Below are positions 34,662 to 44,716 of a stretch of 64,000 nucleotides of DNA, piece after piece; the first letter of the stretch is position 1; each line of letters starts with the position of its first letter. The translations under genes were made by a program, and so were the position numbers. The notes under the pieces were generated by a model. The model did no database searches and had not been told where the DNA came from. It worked only from the letters and a program-made list of their open reading frames with translations. Source of the DNA: PALSA-1353 sp050012375 (GTDB lineage: Bacteria; Planctomycetota; Phycisphaerae; Tepidisphaerales; Tepidisphaeraceae); NCBI GenBank assembly GCA_050012375.1, contig JBEKHH010000014.1, positions 1 through 64,000 on the forward strand, written 5' to 3'.

Positions 34662-36236
34662 TCAATGGCCCGCCGGGATATGTTTTCCACGGGGAATCCG
34701 TTTCAAAAACACGACCAGTCCGATCATGCAAAACGCGGCCACGCCGAGCGTTTTGAAAACATCGATATAGGAAAGCATCGCGGCCTGATTCTGGACGGTT
34801 TCATAAAGGACGGCGACGGCGCGTTGTGCGGCCACGGCGGGATTCAGCCCCCGATGCACCAGTGTCCCGGCAATGGAATTGATCGCCTGCTGATAAGACC
34901 TGGCGTTGAAGTTGCTGGCGCTGAGAAGCCTGCTTTGGTGAAACTGCGAGCGGCGAATGAGCATCGTGTTGGCGAGGGAAACGCCGAAGCTGCCGCCGAG
35001 ATTGCGGGCGAGATTGATCAGGGCGGAGGCGTTGTTGGTTTTGCCCCTGGGCAGGCCGATGTACGCGGCGGTATTGATGGGAACGAAGAGGAATGCCAGT
35101 CCCGCCGACTGGAAGACGCGCGCCGCGGCGATCGTGAAGAAAGACGCCTGGGTATCGAAATGGGTCATGTAGAGCATCGAGCATCCCTCGATGAACATGC
35201 CGAAGGTGATGAGCCATTTCGGCTGGTAATGGGTGACGAGGTACCCCACCAGGGGCAGCATCGCCATGACCGTGAATCCGCCGGGTGAAATGACCAGTCC
35301 CGCTCTGGTCGCGTCGTAGCCCATCAGCGTTTGGGTGTACTGCGGCAGGAGCTGGGTCGTGCCGAACAGAATGAATCCGACCGAGAACATCACCACGTTG
35401 GTGAATCCGAAATTGAAACTCTTGAGCAGCGGTAAATCGACGATTGGGTTTGGGGTGATGAATTCCCAGATGATGGCGCCGAGGATTCCGCAGACCGACA
35501 GGGTTGTGAATATGAGAATGAAATTGGAGCTGAACCAGTCGTCTTCCTGGCCTTTATCCAGGACAACCTGAAGCGCGCCCAGGCCGATCGCCACAAGCCC
35601 GAAGCCGAGATAATCGACTTTCAGCCCATGTTTGAGGGTTTCACGGCGTTCGGCGATGGCCTCGGCGGATTCACGGAGCAGCGCGTAAACGAGAAGAAGG
35701 CTGAGAATTCCGACCGGAATGTTGATTAAGAAAATCCATCGCCAGGAATAGTTGTCGGTGATCCAGCCGCCCAGCGTGGGACCGATGGCCGGGGCGAAGA
35801 CAACGGCGATGCCATAGATGGCGAAAGCTTGTCCGCGCTGGCGCGCCGGAAAGGTGTCGGTGAGGATTGCCTGCTCGCTGGGCTGCAAGCCGCCGCCGCC
35901 CATGCCTTGCAACACGCGGAAAAAGATCAACCACGGCAGCGTGGGCGCAAGCCCGCAACACAGCGAGCTGATGGTGAAAATCACCACGCACGTCATATAG
36001 AAGCGCTTGCGGCCGAGGACCGAGGAGAGCCAGCCGCTGATCGGGAGCACGATGGCGTTGGCGACGAGATAGCTGGTCAGGACCCAGGTGGCTTCGTCCT
36101 GACTGGCGGCCATGCCCCCGGCGATGTGTTGGAGGGAAACGTTGGCGATGCTGGTGTCGAGCACCTCCATGAACGTCGCCATGGAAACGATGACGGCGAT
36201 GAGCCAGGGATTCACAGCGGGGCGGTCGTCAGCCAT
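34662..36236 (-). CDS. DHA2-family MFS drug exporter, EmrB/QacA-like
   Basis: The 524-residue inner-membrane protein has about 14 predicted helices and the DHA2 motif C region (ATFMEVLDTSIANVSL in helix 1; the motif GxLaxrxGrkr appears as GWLSSVLGRKR). A late helix carries the PGGFTVMAMLPLVGYLV stretch. EmrB-type carriers use the proton motive force to expel hydrophobic compounds through an HlyD adaptor and an outer-membrane channel. It begins 6 bases after the adaptor gene and ends 25 bases before the duct gene, a complete tripartite operon. Substrate is not evident. Confidence 0.93.
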   Translation of the reverse strand: MADDRPAVNPWLIAVIVSMATFMEVLDTSIANVSLQHIAGGMAASQDEATWVLTSYLVANAIVLPISGWLSSVLGRKRFYMTCVVIFTISSLCCGLAPTLPWLIFFRVLQGMGGGGLQPSEQAILTDTFPARQRGQAFAIYGIAVVFAPAIGPTLGGWITDNYSWRWIFLINIPVGILSLLLVYALLRESAEAIAERRETLKHGLKVDYLGFGLVAIGLGALQVVLDKGQEDDWFSSNFILIFTTLSVCGILGAIIWEFITPNPIVDLPLLKSFNFGFTNVVMFSVGFILFGTTQLLPQYTQTLMGYDATRAGLVISPGGFTVMAMLPLVGYLVTHYQPKWLITFGMFIEGCSMLYMTHFDTQASFFTIAAARVFQSAGLAFLFVPINTAAYIGLPRGKTNNASALINLARNLGGSFGVSLANTMLIRRSQFHQSRLLSASNFNARSYQQAINSIAGTLVHRGLNPAVAAQRAVAVLYETVQNQAAMLSYIDVFKTLGVAAFCMIGLVVFLKRIPRGKHIPAGH

Positions 36237-36242
36237 GGCGAA

Positions 36243-37385
36243 TTATTTGACCTTGATGCTCGGATCGACCGACATTCCCGGGGAAAGGAGATGGTTCGGA
36301 TCGTCGTTTTGATGGGGATCGAGCACGATCTTGACCGGGACGCGTTGAACGATTTTGACGTAATTCCCGGTGGCGTTTTCCGGCGGCAACAGGGAAAAAC
36401 GCGAGCCCGTCCCATTTTGCACGCTCTGCACCTTGCCCGTGATCTTCCGCCGGGGAAACGCATCGACGGAAATCTCCACCGGCTGCCCAGGCTGGATGCG
36501 ATCGAGCTGCGTTTCCTTGAAGTTCGCCACCACCCACACGTCATATTCGACGATCGAAAACATCGGCTGATCGATCTGGATATAGATCCCCGGGTCCACG
36601 TTCTTGCGGGTGATCACGCCATCCGTTTCAGCGTAGATTTTGCAATAGCTGACGTCATTTCGAGCCTGCTGGAGCGCGCCTTCGGCCGCCTTCAGATTTC
36701 CCTCGGCGGTTTGCACGGCCATCTGGGCGTTGACGACCTGGGCCTTGGCGGCGGTGAGCCTAGCCTTGGCGTCTTCAACCTGCGCAGCGGTGGTGCGCTC
36801 GGCCGCGATGGCATTGTCCATTTGCTGTTTTGAGCGGGCCCGTTCGTCCAGGGCCAGAAAACGATTCAAATCGCTTTGCGCGTTCTGTGCATTGGCCTGG
36901 GCGACAAGAAGCTCCGCCTGCGCTTCGCCGACATCGGCCTGGCTGACCTGCACCTGGGCCTGGGCTTCCAGCAGCTTTCCTTGAGTCGAGGCGAAATTGC
37001 CCTCGGCCTGAGCGAGGGCGGCTTGGTAATCGCGCGCATCCAGTTCAACCAGAAGATCTCCCTTCTTGACTTGATCGTTGTCGTTCATGTAAACGCGCTG
37101 AACAATGGCGGAAACTTTCGGGCTGACGGCGATGACCGTGCCTTCGATGAAAGCGTCGTCGGTCGATTCGTATTGCCGCGCGTTCAGCCAGTAGATCAGG
37201 GTGGCGATCCCGCCGACGACGATCAGCGCGATCAGAATCAACCTACGCACGGGCGGCTTACGGATTTTCGCGTCGGTCGCGGTAGGCTCGCGAGGCTCCT
37301 GCTGATCCGCTGCCGAATCGTTATTTTGATCGGATTGCTCCGACGGACCGGGAACTGCGGATGGGGTTTCATTCACGCGGGTCAT
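36243..37385 (-). CDS. HlyD-family membrane fusion protein, EmrA-like
   Basis: The 380-residue adaptor bridges the inner-membrane MFS carrier and the outer-membrane duct. An N-terminal cytoplasmic tail rich in Pro, Glu and Gln precedes one transmembrane helix (about 50-68, RRLILIALIVVGGIATLIYW). Then come the biotinyl-lipoyl-like domain, a long Ala/Gln-rich coiled-coil hairpin (about 110-230) and the beta-barrel VDAFPRRKITGKV. It is the first gene of the minus-strand operon. The 129-base gap upstream is shared with the divergent P450 gene, so both promoters lie there. Confidence 0.92.
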   Translation of the reverse strand: MTRVNETPSAVPGPSEQSDQNNDSAADQQEPREPTATDAKIRKPPVRRLILIALIVVGGIATLIYWLNARQYESTDDAFIEGTVIAVSPKVSAIVQRVYMNDNDQVKKGDLLVELDARDYQAALAQAEGNFASTQGKLLEAQAQVQVSQADVGEAQAELLVAQANAQNAQSDLNRFLALDERARSKQQMDNAIAAERTTAAQVEDAKARLTAAKAQVVNAQMAVQTAEGNLKAAEGALQQARNDVSYCKIYAETDGVITRKNVDPGIYIQIDQPMFSIVEYDVWVVANFKETQLDRIQPGQPVEISVDAFPRRKITGKVQSVQNGTGSRFSLLPPENATGNYVKIVQRVPVKIVLDPHQNDDPNHLLSPGMSVDPSIKVK

Positions 37386-37514
37386 GTTTGGCTCTGTTGT
37401 GCTCGGTACTATAGGGGCAAAGCGGCGTTTGGGTCCAAGTAAATCCGAGATGATATCCGGATGCGCAAATCAAATCCGACCCGGGACAGTTTTTAATCGT
37501 GTACAATCCGGGGC

Positions 37515-39275
37515 ATGTGGCAGCGATTTCCACCGCGAATGCGGCGGACCCTGGTATCGGCGCTGGATGAGGCGGCACGCTCGGGACGAGAAGCCGCCGA
37601 CGTGGAAGATCTCCTCACCGTGATCGCCGGCGACCGCGAGAGCGCGGGGGCGTATCTGCTGGAACAATGCGGCGTGGACGTGGAACTCATCCTGAACCGC
37701 GATGACGCTCCCTCGCTTGAGAATCCCCCGCCCTACCAGCGTGCCCGGCGGCTGGATGGATCGGCCCTGCGAATCCTGCGGGCGGCATCGGTGGAAGCAA
37801 CCCGGTTGCGCCACGCCCATGTCGGGACGGAACATGTCATCGCCGCGCTGGCCCAGGCGAGCGATCTGGAACTGGGAAAGAAACTGAACGACGCGGGAAT
37901 GACGCCCGCGCACACCGAAGCGGCGATGCGGCGATGGATCGCCGACGGGATGCCGCGGCGGCGCCGCGGATGGAGCTTTGCGCGGATTCGCCCCGCGGCG
38001 CTGGCGGCGGTGGTGCGCCCGGTGCAGAAAGCGGCGCGAATTCCACGCCTGGCATGGAACATATACGCCAAAAAAAGCCTCGGCCATCCCGGATTCGTCA
38101 AAAATCCCTATCCGCTGTATCGCTGGCTGCGGGAGCGCGATCCGGTGCGGAAAGACCCGCTTGCCCCCGCGTGGGTGTTCACGCGGTATGACGATGTCCT
38201 GGAGATGCTGCGCGATCCGCGGTTTCGCAAGGACCCGTTCGCTCCCGAGCGTCTGCCCCGGCTGGTGCGCAAGCAGCTTAATGTCGGCAGCGAGGACACG
38301 CGCGTGGAGATCGAAGCGGTGTCGATGCTCTTTCTCGATCCGCCGAGTCACACGCGGGTGCGGGGGATTTTTGCGCGCGCGTTCACGCCGGCGTCGCTGG
38401 CCGAGCTGCGACCCAGGATCGAATTGATCGCCCGCAAGCGCATCGATTGCGCCGCGTCGAGCGGAAAGATGGATATCGTCGCCGACCTGGCCTATTCGCT
38501 TCCGGTGATCGTCATCGCGGAAATGGTGGGATTTCCCGCGGAGGACTACCCGCGGATCAAGATCTGGTCCGACCAACTTGCCGCGGCACTGTCGTTAAAT
38601 CCCTCGAGCGAGCAACAGGTGCGCGCCAATGAGGCATGGACGGAGATCCGCGGCTATTTTGACCAGGTCGTGTATCGGTCCAAAGGCAAGCCAAGCAACA
38701 CGCTTTTGTATCGCCTCCTGCAAGCGGAGGACGAGCCGGACGGACTCAACCGCGAGGAAATTTTTTCCAACTGTGTTCTGCTGCTGTCCGCCGGGCACGA
38801 GACCACGACGAACCTGATCGGCAACGGGATGCTGGCGCTTTTGCGAAACATCGACCAGTGGGAGCTGCTGGTTCGCCAGCCGGATTTGATCGAATCGGCC
38901 GTGGAGGAAATCCTGCGTTATGACAGCCCGGTCCAGTGGACGAGCCGGCTGACGGGCGAGGCGATTGAGATCAGCGGCCGGGTGATTCCGCCTGGCGAGA
39001 TCATTCTGGGATCCCTGGGGGCCGCCAATCGCGATCCTGCTCATTTCACCGATCCGGATCGGCTGGACATTCGGCGAACGGACAACAAGCACCTGGCGTT
39101 CGGCTCGGGAATTCATTTTTGTCTGGGGGCGGCCCTGGCGCGGATGGAAATGCAAATCGTCCTGAGGGAACTGAGCAGCCGATTCCCGAAAATGAGGCTG
39201 GCGAAAAAGCGGCTCCAATGGCTCAAGGGATTGACGTTCCGCGGGGTTAAGAACCTTCCCGTGATCGTTCGCTAG
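37515..39275 (+). CDS. Cytochrome P450 with an N-terminal Clp_N-type domain
   Basis: The 586-residue protein is a fusion. Residues 1 to about 150 match the double-repeat Clp N-terminal domain (SALDEAARSGREAADVEDLL and ATRLRHAHVGTEHVIAAL), which in ClpA/ClpC recruits substrates and adaptors. No AAA+ domain follows. Residues about 190-586 are a soluble bacterial P450: I-helix AGHETTT at 426-432, ExxR at E465-R468, and heme loop FGSGIHFCLG at 529-538 with the ligand Cys at 536. A TACAAT box ends 7 bases before the ATG, so the message may be leaderless. The substrate and the electron-transfer partner are not in the window. Confidence 0.9.
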   Translation: MWQRFPPRMRRTLVSALDEAARSGREAADVEDLLTVIAGDRESAGAYLLEQCGVDVELILNRDDAPSLENPPPYQRARRLDGSALRILRAASVEATRLRHAHVGTEHVIAALAQASDLELGKKLNDAGMTPAHTEAAMRRWIADGMPRRRRGWSFARIRPAALAAVVRPVQKAARIPRLAWNIYAKKSLGHPGFVKNPYPLYRWLRERDPVRKDPLAPAWVFTRYDDVLEMLRDPRFRKDPFAPERLPRLVRKQLNVGSEDTRVEIEAVSMLFLDPPSHTRVRGIFARAFTPASLAELRPRIELIARKRIDCAASSGKMDIVADLAYSLPVIVIAEMVGFPAEDYPRIKIWSDQLAAALSLNPSSEQQVRANEAWTEIRGYFDQVVYRSKGKPSNTLLYRLLQAEDEPDGLNREEIFSNCVLLLSAGHETTTNLIGNGMLALLRNIDQWELLVRQPDLIESAVEEILRYDSPVQWTSRLTGEAIEISGRVIPPGEIILGSLGAANRDPAHFTDPDRLDIRRTDNKHLAFGSGIHFCLGAALARMEMQIVLRELSSRFPKMRLAKKRLQWLKGLTFRGVKNLPVIVR

Positions 39276-39308
39276 GTGATGCGCGATAACCCGCGGCGCT
39301 TGGCGCGG

Positions 39309-40202
39309 CTAACCGGAGGTTTGCTGGTCTGGGGCGGAATCGTCTTCTTCGAGCGTGATCGATTTGACGACATCCTCGGCGGCGGTTTGCCGATTGGTGG
39401 CGGCCTTGAGATCGCTCGTCTTGATCCTGGGTTCCTTCTTTTCCTTCACTTTGTTGACGGCCAATTCAACGGGCAGATCGTCGGGAATATAGAGGATGCG
39501 CTTGCAACTGGGACAAAAGACCAATTGGTCGCGGGTGTGAAGCTTGTTGTAAACGTCGGTGACCAGGTCCATGTTGCAGGCGGTGCAGGCGTATTCTTCG
39601 CGGCGGCGGTCTGGTTTGGCGAGGGCGCTCATGGCCTCGCCTTCAAAGCGCTCGGCCAGACGCTCAAACGCCTCCAGGGCCTTGTGCGGAACGGCCGCGG
39701 CGGCGGCTTCACGAATGAGGCGCAGGGAATCGACCTCGGCCTGGAGCTGTTTGACGCGGTCGTCAATCTCGCCGCGCATCGCTTGCGGCTTTTTCCTTTC
39801 GACCTCGAGTAGAGCTTTCAGCTCCCGCGTCTCGGCCTGGAGCTTTTCCACCGATGCCATGACATTGAGCAATTGGTCCTCGACCTTGGCCTTGTCCAGT
39901 TTCTCGGTATTGATCTCGACGAGGAAGGCCTGGTATTCGCGATTGTTCTTGGCGTTCTGCTGCTGGGTGCGAAGCCGCTCGATCTTGGCATCGCGGGTTT
40001 TCACGTCCAGGTCGAATTGGGCGACCTGGGCCTGCTGCTCCTTGAGGGTTGCCTGGCTCAGGGTATGGCGCTCGGAAAGCTCGCTGACTTTTCGCTCCTG
40101 AATGCGGACGTTCTTGCTGACGGCATCGAGACTTGACTGGGCTTCGCGGAGTTTCTGATCAGCTTGATAAAGTTCCACCAGGGCAATGTTCGTTGGACCC
40201 AT
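39309..40202 (-). CDS. Coiled-coil protein with C4 zinc ribbon (CT398-like)
   Basis: The 297-residue protein has a long antiparallel coiled coil over about residues 10-190 (RTQQQNAKNNREYQAFLVE in the middle), then a zinc ribbon with CTAC and CPSC pairs about 25 residues apart near 205-235. This is the layout of the CT398-like / C4-type zinc-ribbon family, whose role is poorly known; some members are linked to nucleic-acid or flagellar functions. The tail after the ribbon is low-complexity and Asp/Glu-rich. It converges with the P450 gene and diverges from the GT2 gene. Confidence 0.8.
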   Translation of the reverse strand: MGPTNIALVELYQADQKLREAQSSLDAVSKNVRIQERKVSELSERHTLSQATLKEQQAQVAQFDLDVKTRDAKIERLRTQQQNAKNNREYQAFLVEINTEKLDKAKVEDQLLNVMASVEKLQAETRELKALLEVERKKPQAMRGEIDDRVKQLQAEVDSLRLIREAAAAAVPHKALEAFERLAERFEGEAMSALAKPDRRREEYACTACNMDLVTDVYNKLHTRDQLVFCPSCKRILYIPDDLPVELAVNKVKEKKEPRIKTSDLKAATNRQTAAEDVVKSITLEEDDSAPDQQTSG

Positions 40203-40356
40203 AAGGCAATACCTCTAACAACTTCGGACCCACCATTATGGCGACAGCGGCGCGGATGAAAAGGGGTGAAAGGTCAAAATGGGCCAAGATCATCGTCAAG
40301 CAGGGGCAATTCGAGTAGAATTCCGCGGCGTCGGCGACGGTGAGCCGAAGCTGCTG

Positions 40357-41157
40357 ATGCTTCATAATCAAAAGGTTATCGTTGTTCTTCCAGCCTATCG
40401 CGCCGCCAAAACGGTCGAGCGAACCTACCACGATTTGCCGCTGGACGTGGTGGATCAGGTCCTTCTGGTGGACGATGCGGGGGGCGACGACACCGTGGAG
40501 ATTTCCCGCCGCCTCGGAATCAAGACGATCCTGCATCGCCAGAACCTTGGCTATGGAGCCAACCAGAAGACCTGCTATTTCGAAGCGTTGGCCGCCGGGG
40601 CGGACATCGTCGTCATGGTTCACCCCGACTACCAATACGACCCGCGTCTGGTGACGGCGATGGCTGGGATGGTCGCTTCGGGTGTTTACGACGCGGTTTT
40701 GGGATCGCGCATCGGCACGGCCCGGAAAGGCGGGATGCCGATTTGGAAATATGTGGCCAACCGGGCGCTGACGGCCATCGAGAACCTCCTTCTCGGCGCC
40801 AAACTGACGGAATTCCACAGCGGCTACCGCGCCTTCTCCAAGAAAGTCCTGCAAGAGCTGCCGCTGTTGGCCAATTCCGACGATTTTGTATTCGACAACC
40901 AGATGATCGCCCAACTCGCGGCGTTCAAATTCAAGATTGGCGAGATTTCCTGCCCGACAAACTATTTCAGCGAAGCCAGCTCGATCAATTTTCAGCGCTC
41001 GGTGACGTACGGACTGGGCGTACTTCGCACGAGCGTCGAGTTCCGACTCTGGAAATGGGGGCTTATCAAGCCGGCGATCTTCACGGCTGATTCCGCATCG
41101 CGGCTGAGTTCGGCCGAAGGCCAATCACGCCACGACGCCACCGTCACTGCGGCGTGA
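40357..41157 (+). CDS. Family 2 glycosyltransferase, polyprenyl-phosphate type
   Basis: The 266-residue protein has the GT-A signatures VIVVLPAYRAAKTVE and LLVDDAGGDDT, a metal-binding HPDYQYDP, and HSGYRAFSKKVL. These match DPM1-like enzymes that transfer a sugar from a nucleotide donor to polyprenyl phosphate. No C-terminal membrane helices are present, so it is probably cytoplasmic-peripheral. I start at the ATG at 40357 because the preceding in-frame sequence from 40279 shows no family similarity; the ribosome binding site is weak for both. The sugar is unknown. Confidence 0.85.
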   Translation: MLHNQKVIVVLPAYRAAKTVERTYHDLPLDVVDQVLLVDDAGGDDTVEISRRLGIKTILHRQNLGYGANQKTCYFEALAAGADIVVMVHPDYQYDPRLVTAMAGMVASGVYDAVLGSRIGTARKGGMPIWKYVANRALTAIENLLLGAKLTEFHSGYRAFSKKVLQELPLLANSDDFVFDNQMIAQLAAFKFKIGEISCPTNYFSEASSINFQRSVTYGLGVLRTSVEFRLWKWGLIKPAIFTADSASRLSSAEGQSRHDATVTAA

Positions 41158-41451
41158 AACGCCTGGAACACGCGGCGGAAAAACGCCGACCACGCCTGAA
41201 AGCGAGCGCACCGAAACGAGCGCAGAAAAAAACCGAAGCAAGGTGTCTCAAATGATGTCGGCGCTCCGGATTACCGGATTGATTCGCCTTCTAAGAGGCA
41301 TTGTTCTGACGCCCCGGCTCCCGTAGGCATCACGCCGGAACTTGAACCCGGGGATCACCTGCTTCGGCGAGGGAAATTGTACCAACGTTTGTCCCAATAA
41401 TGCCAGAATAATTCCCGATTTGAACATGCCCGGATACTGCCCCCGAGGCCC

Positions 41452-42186
41452 TCACACCGGCAACTTCCGGCGCCGCGACGCCCGACCGGCCAGTCGGCGA
41501 AGCAACTGCTCCAGCATCGACGCTTCCATGCATTTTTTCATCGCTTGCGTGATTTCATGATCGGGGGCAATTTCGGTCATGGCCTCGTAGATCGGTTCCG
41601 CCGCTTCGAAATTCCCCTTAAGCATGTAATAATCGACGGCCACGCGAGCCATCGCCACGAACTCCGAAACATGGAAAACATCGCGGTCGGGGTACATCAG
41701 CTTGAGGTCCCATTTGTTCTGCATGACGGCCTCGGCCTGGGCAATCTCGCCGCGGCGGAGATGAAGTGCGGCCAAATTAACTTTTGCAAAAAGGTAATCG
41801 GGATAACGCTCGTGGCATATTTTAACCAGCCGTTCGGCCTTTTCGTCCTCGTCGACTTGCTGATATGCGGCCGTCAGCCAGTTCATCAGCAGCTTCGAAT
41901 TGGGGAATCGTTCCAGCAGATTCTCCAACTCCGGAATCGCTCGATGAGGATGGTTGTGGGTCCAATCAAATAATTTCTCGCGCCGGTCTTCCATCACGGC
42001 GTCAAGCTGGGGGTCGCTCTCGTCGGGCAGACAGACCGGCTCACTGGTAATGTCGTATTCAAGGAAACGAAAAGCTGGAGGAACATCAACGTCCAAATGG
42101 GAGATCGTCCGGTCGCTCCAGGAAGCCCTGCTGTACTTCCGTTCCTTGCGGCGTTTTCGACGGAGTTGCTTGTCGGCGCGAGACAT
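41452..42186 (-). CDS. TPR-like protein of unknown function downstream of the 16S gene
   Basis: The 244-residue protein starts MSRADKQLRRKRRKERKYSR, a strongly basic N-terminus, and carries TPR-like helix pairs from about residue 80 to 215 (LENLLERFPNSKLLMNWLTAAYQ; HLRRGEIAQAEAVMQ). I set the start at 42186 because AAGGAGGAC lies 5-13 bases upstream; the reading frame extends further but crosses the rRNA terminator. The C-terminus is basic again (RRLAGRASRRRKLPV). The basic ends suggest nucleic-acid or ribosome contact, as an inference only. Confidence 0.65.
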   Translation of the reverse strand: MSRADKQLRRKRRKERKYSRASWSDRTISHLDVDVPPAFRFLEYDITSEPVCLPDESDPQLDAVMEDRREKLFDWTHNHPHRAIPELENLLERFPNSKLLMNWLTAAYQQVDEDEKAERLVKICHERYPDYLFAKVNLAALHLRRGEIAQAEAVMQNKWDLKLMYPDRDVFHVSEFVAMARVAVDYYMLKGNFEAAEPIYEAMTEIAPDHEITQAMKKCMEASMLEQLLRRLAGRASRRRKLPV

Positions 42187-42272
42187 GCGTCCTCCTTGAC
42201 GGATTGCGACCAGCTCCACTGCTGTGGCGCCGCGAATATACCACGGCTTGTTGCGAAACAGAAATCGCGCAT

Positions 42273-42306
42273 GAAAAAAGCCCGGCCTGCAAGCAGACCG
42301 GGCTTG
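42273..42306 (-). terminator. Intrinsic terminator of the 16S rRNA transcript
   Basis: On the minus strand AAGCCCGG pairs with CCGGGCTT, with CTG/CAG continuing inward around a CTTG loop, and six T residues follow. It lies about 145 bases past the 16S 3' end and overlaps the 3' arm of the rRNA-flanking inverted repeat. The downstream TPR gene begins about 90 bases later and so needs its own promoter. Confidence 0.9.
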
Positions 42307-42332
42307 TGATCTTTGACAAGTGAATAGTCGGA
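42301..42332 (-). repeat. 3' arm of the 16S rRNA-flanking inverted repeat
   Basis: 42311-42332 is an exact 22-base reverse complement of 44336-44357. After a bulge, GGCTTGTGA (42301-42309) also pairs with TCACAAGCC (44365-44373). The two arms bracket the 16S gene and could form the long duplex cleaved in rRNA processing (RNase III in other bacteria). Confidence 0.85.
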
Positions 42333-42443
42333 AACCAATCCGCAACGTTGCCGCTGCGAATCCCGCCCTTCGACAAGCTCGGGGCAGGCGAGGCTGTGCT
42401 GACCGTGTTCGTTCAGATCGCTCTGAACGATATTCTAAGAATC

Positions 42444-43952
<1,509 letters not shown>

Positions 43953-44335
43953 ATTTCTTGGCACTGGCCGTTCCTGACGCCCGATGTCAAAATCCGCATT
44001 TGCATGCGAACTTCCAATCGGGACTGACACTTTCACAACCAGCGTTTATCCTCGAAACGAGTCTGTCCACCGATTGGATCAAGACAGATCCAATCGGCTG
44101 TTACTGCCCCTTTACCGGCTAAGGAAAAGGGGTCAGTCGACCACATTTCGCCCCCGGTGATTCACCGGGGGCTAATTGCAATCGATGCAAGGCTCAAACA
44201 TCTTCGATGGCATACTTCAAAAATTGATCAAGGAAGATCACTTACTTGCGTGCACCACAAGGATGTTTGAGATCTGACAAAATTGTCCGGACCACGTTGT
44301 ACAAAAACGCTTCCGAACTCACATCCTCGCGGCTG

Positions 44336-44373
44336 TCCGACTATTCACTTGTCAAAGAGCAAATTCACAAGCC
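44336..44373 (-). repeat. 5' arm of the 16S rRNA-flanking inverted repeat, with boxA-like sequence
   Basis: On the minus strand 44360-44341 reads GCTCTTTGACAAGTGAATAG, a close match to the boxA antitermination element of rRNA leaders (TGCTCTTTAACA). The same bases form most of the 22-base exact inverted repeat with 42311-42332. One sequence may thus serve both Nus-factor binding and rRNA processing. Confidence 0.8.
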
Positions 44374-44442
44374 GTTGCAGTAACTTCCGTTACGGCATTT
44401 ACTGCGCCCACAAAAAGCCTTTGAACTTCAGCGGGGAGGCAG

Positions 44443-44470
44443 ATGTTATCGTTTGTTTAGCCGTTGTCAA
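44443..44470 (-). promoter_or_regulatory. Candidate 16S rRNA promoter
   Basis: Read on the minus strand, a perfect TTGACA (44470-44465), a 16-base spacer and TAACAT (44448-44443) form the best promoter in the interval. It lies upstream of the boxA-like site and the leader hairpins, in the position expected for rrs. Confidence 0.65.
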
Positions 44471-44716
44471 TCCGTGTCGCCAAAATTCGCGACTTGCGGT
44501 CGGAATGCTTCAATCGGCCAAATGCAGGTTTCTTCTGCAACCGCGTGGTCAGGCTTTTGGCCGCACGTGCGCCAATTCTCCGCCACCGATGATGTCAACA
44601 TGTTGCAACCTGCAACTTGCGGCTCGCGTCGTTCGTGTCGCAGTTCATTCACCGCAACCAACGCCTGCCGGGGAAAGGTGATGACCAAAGCATTATTCTC
44701 ATCCCAGCACCACCCG

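Larger units (their letters stand above)
43953..44716 (-). other. 16S rRNA leader and spacer to der
   Basis: No protein gene is credible here; short frames have no family character. From the proposed promoter (44443-44470) the leader would be about 480 bases. It contains a hairpin at 44151-44171 (CCCCCGGTGA/TCACCGGGGG), one at 44070-44097 (CCGATTGGATC/GATCCAATCGG), a boxA-like sequence at 44341-44360 and the 5' arm of the flanking inverted repeat. Between the promoter and the der stop (44471-44716) I see nothing distinctive. Confidence 0.7.

Noticed and set aside
41326..41404. A tRNA-like sequence on the minus strand (7-bp GGCATTA/TGATGCC acceptor, TTGGTA in the D-loop region, TTCAAGT T-loop)
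   Set aside because: The T-stem is separated from the acceptor by two extra bases and no 5-bp anticodon stem with a 7-base loop can be drawn. It may be a degenerate tRNA or chance; tRNAscan would decide.
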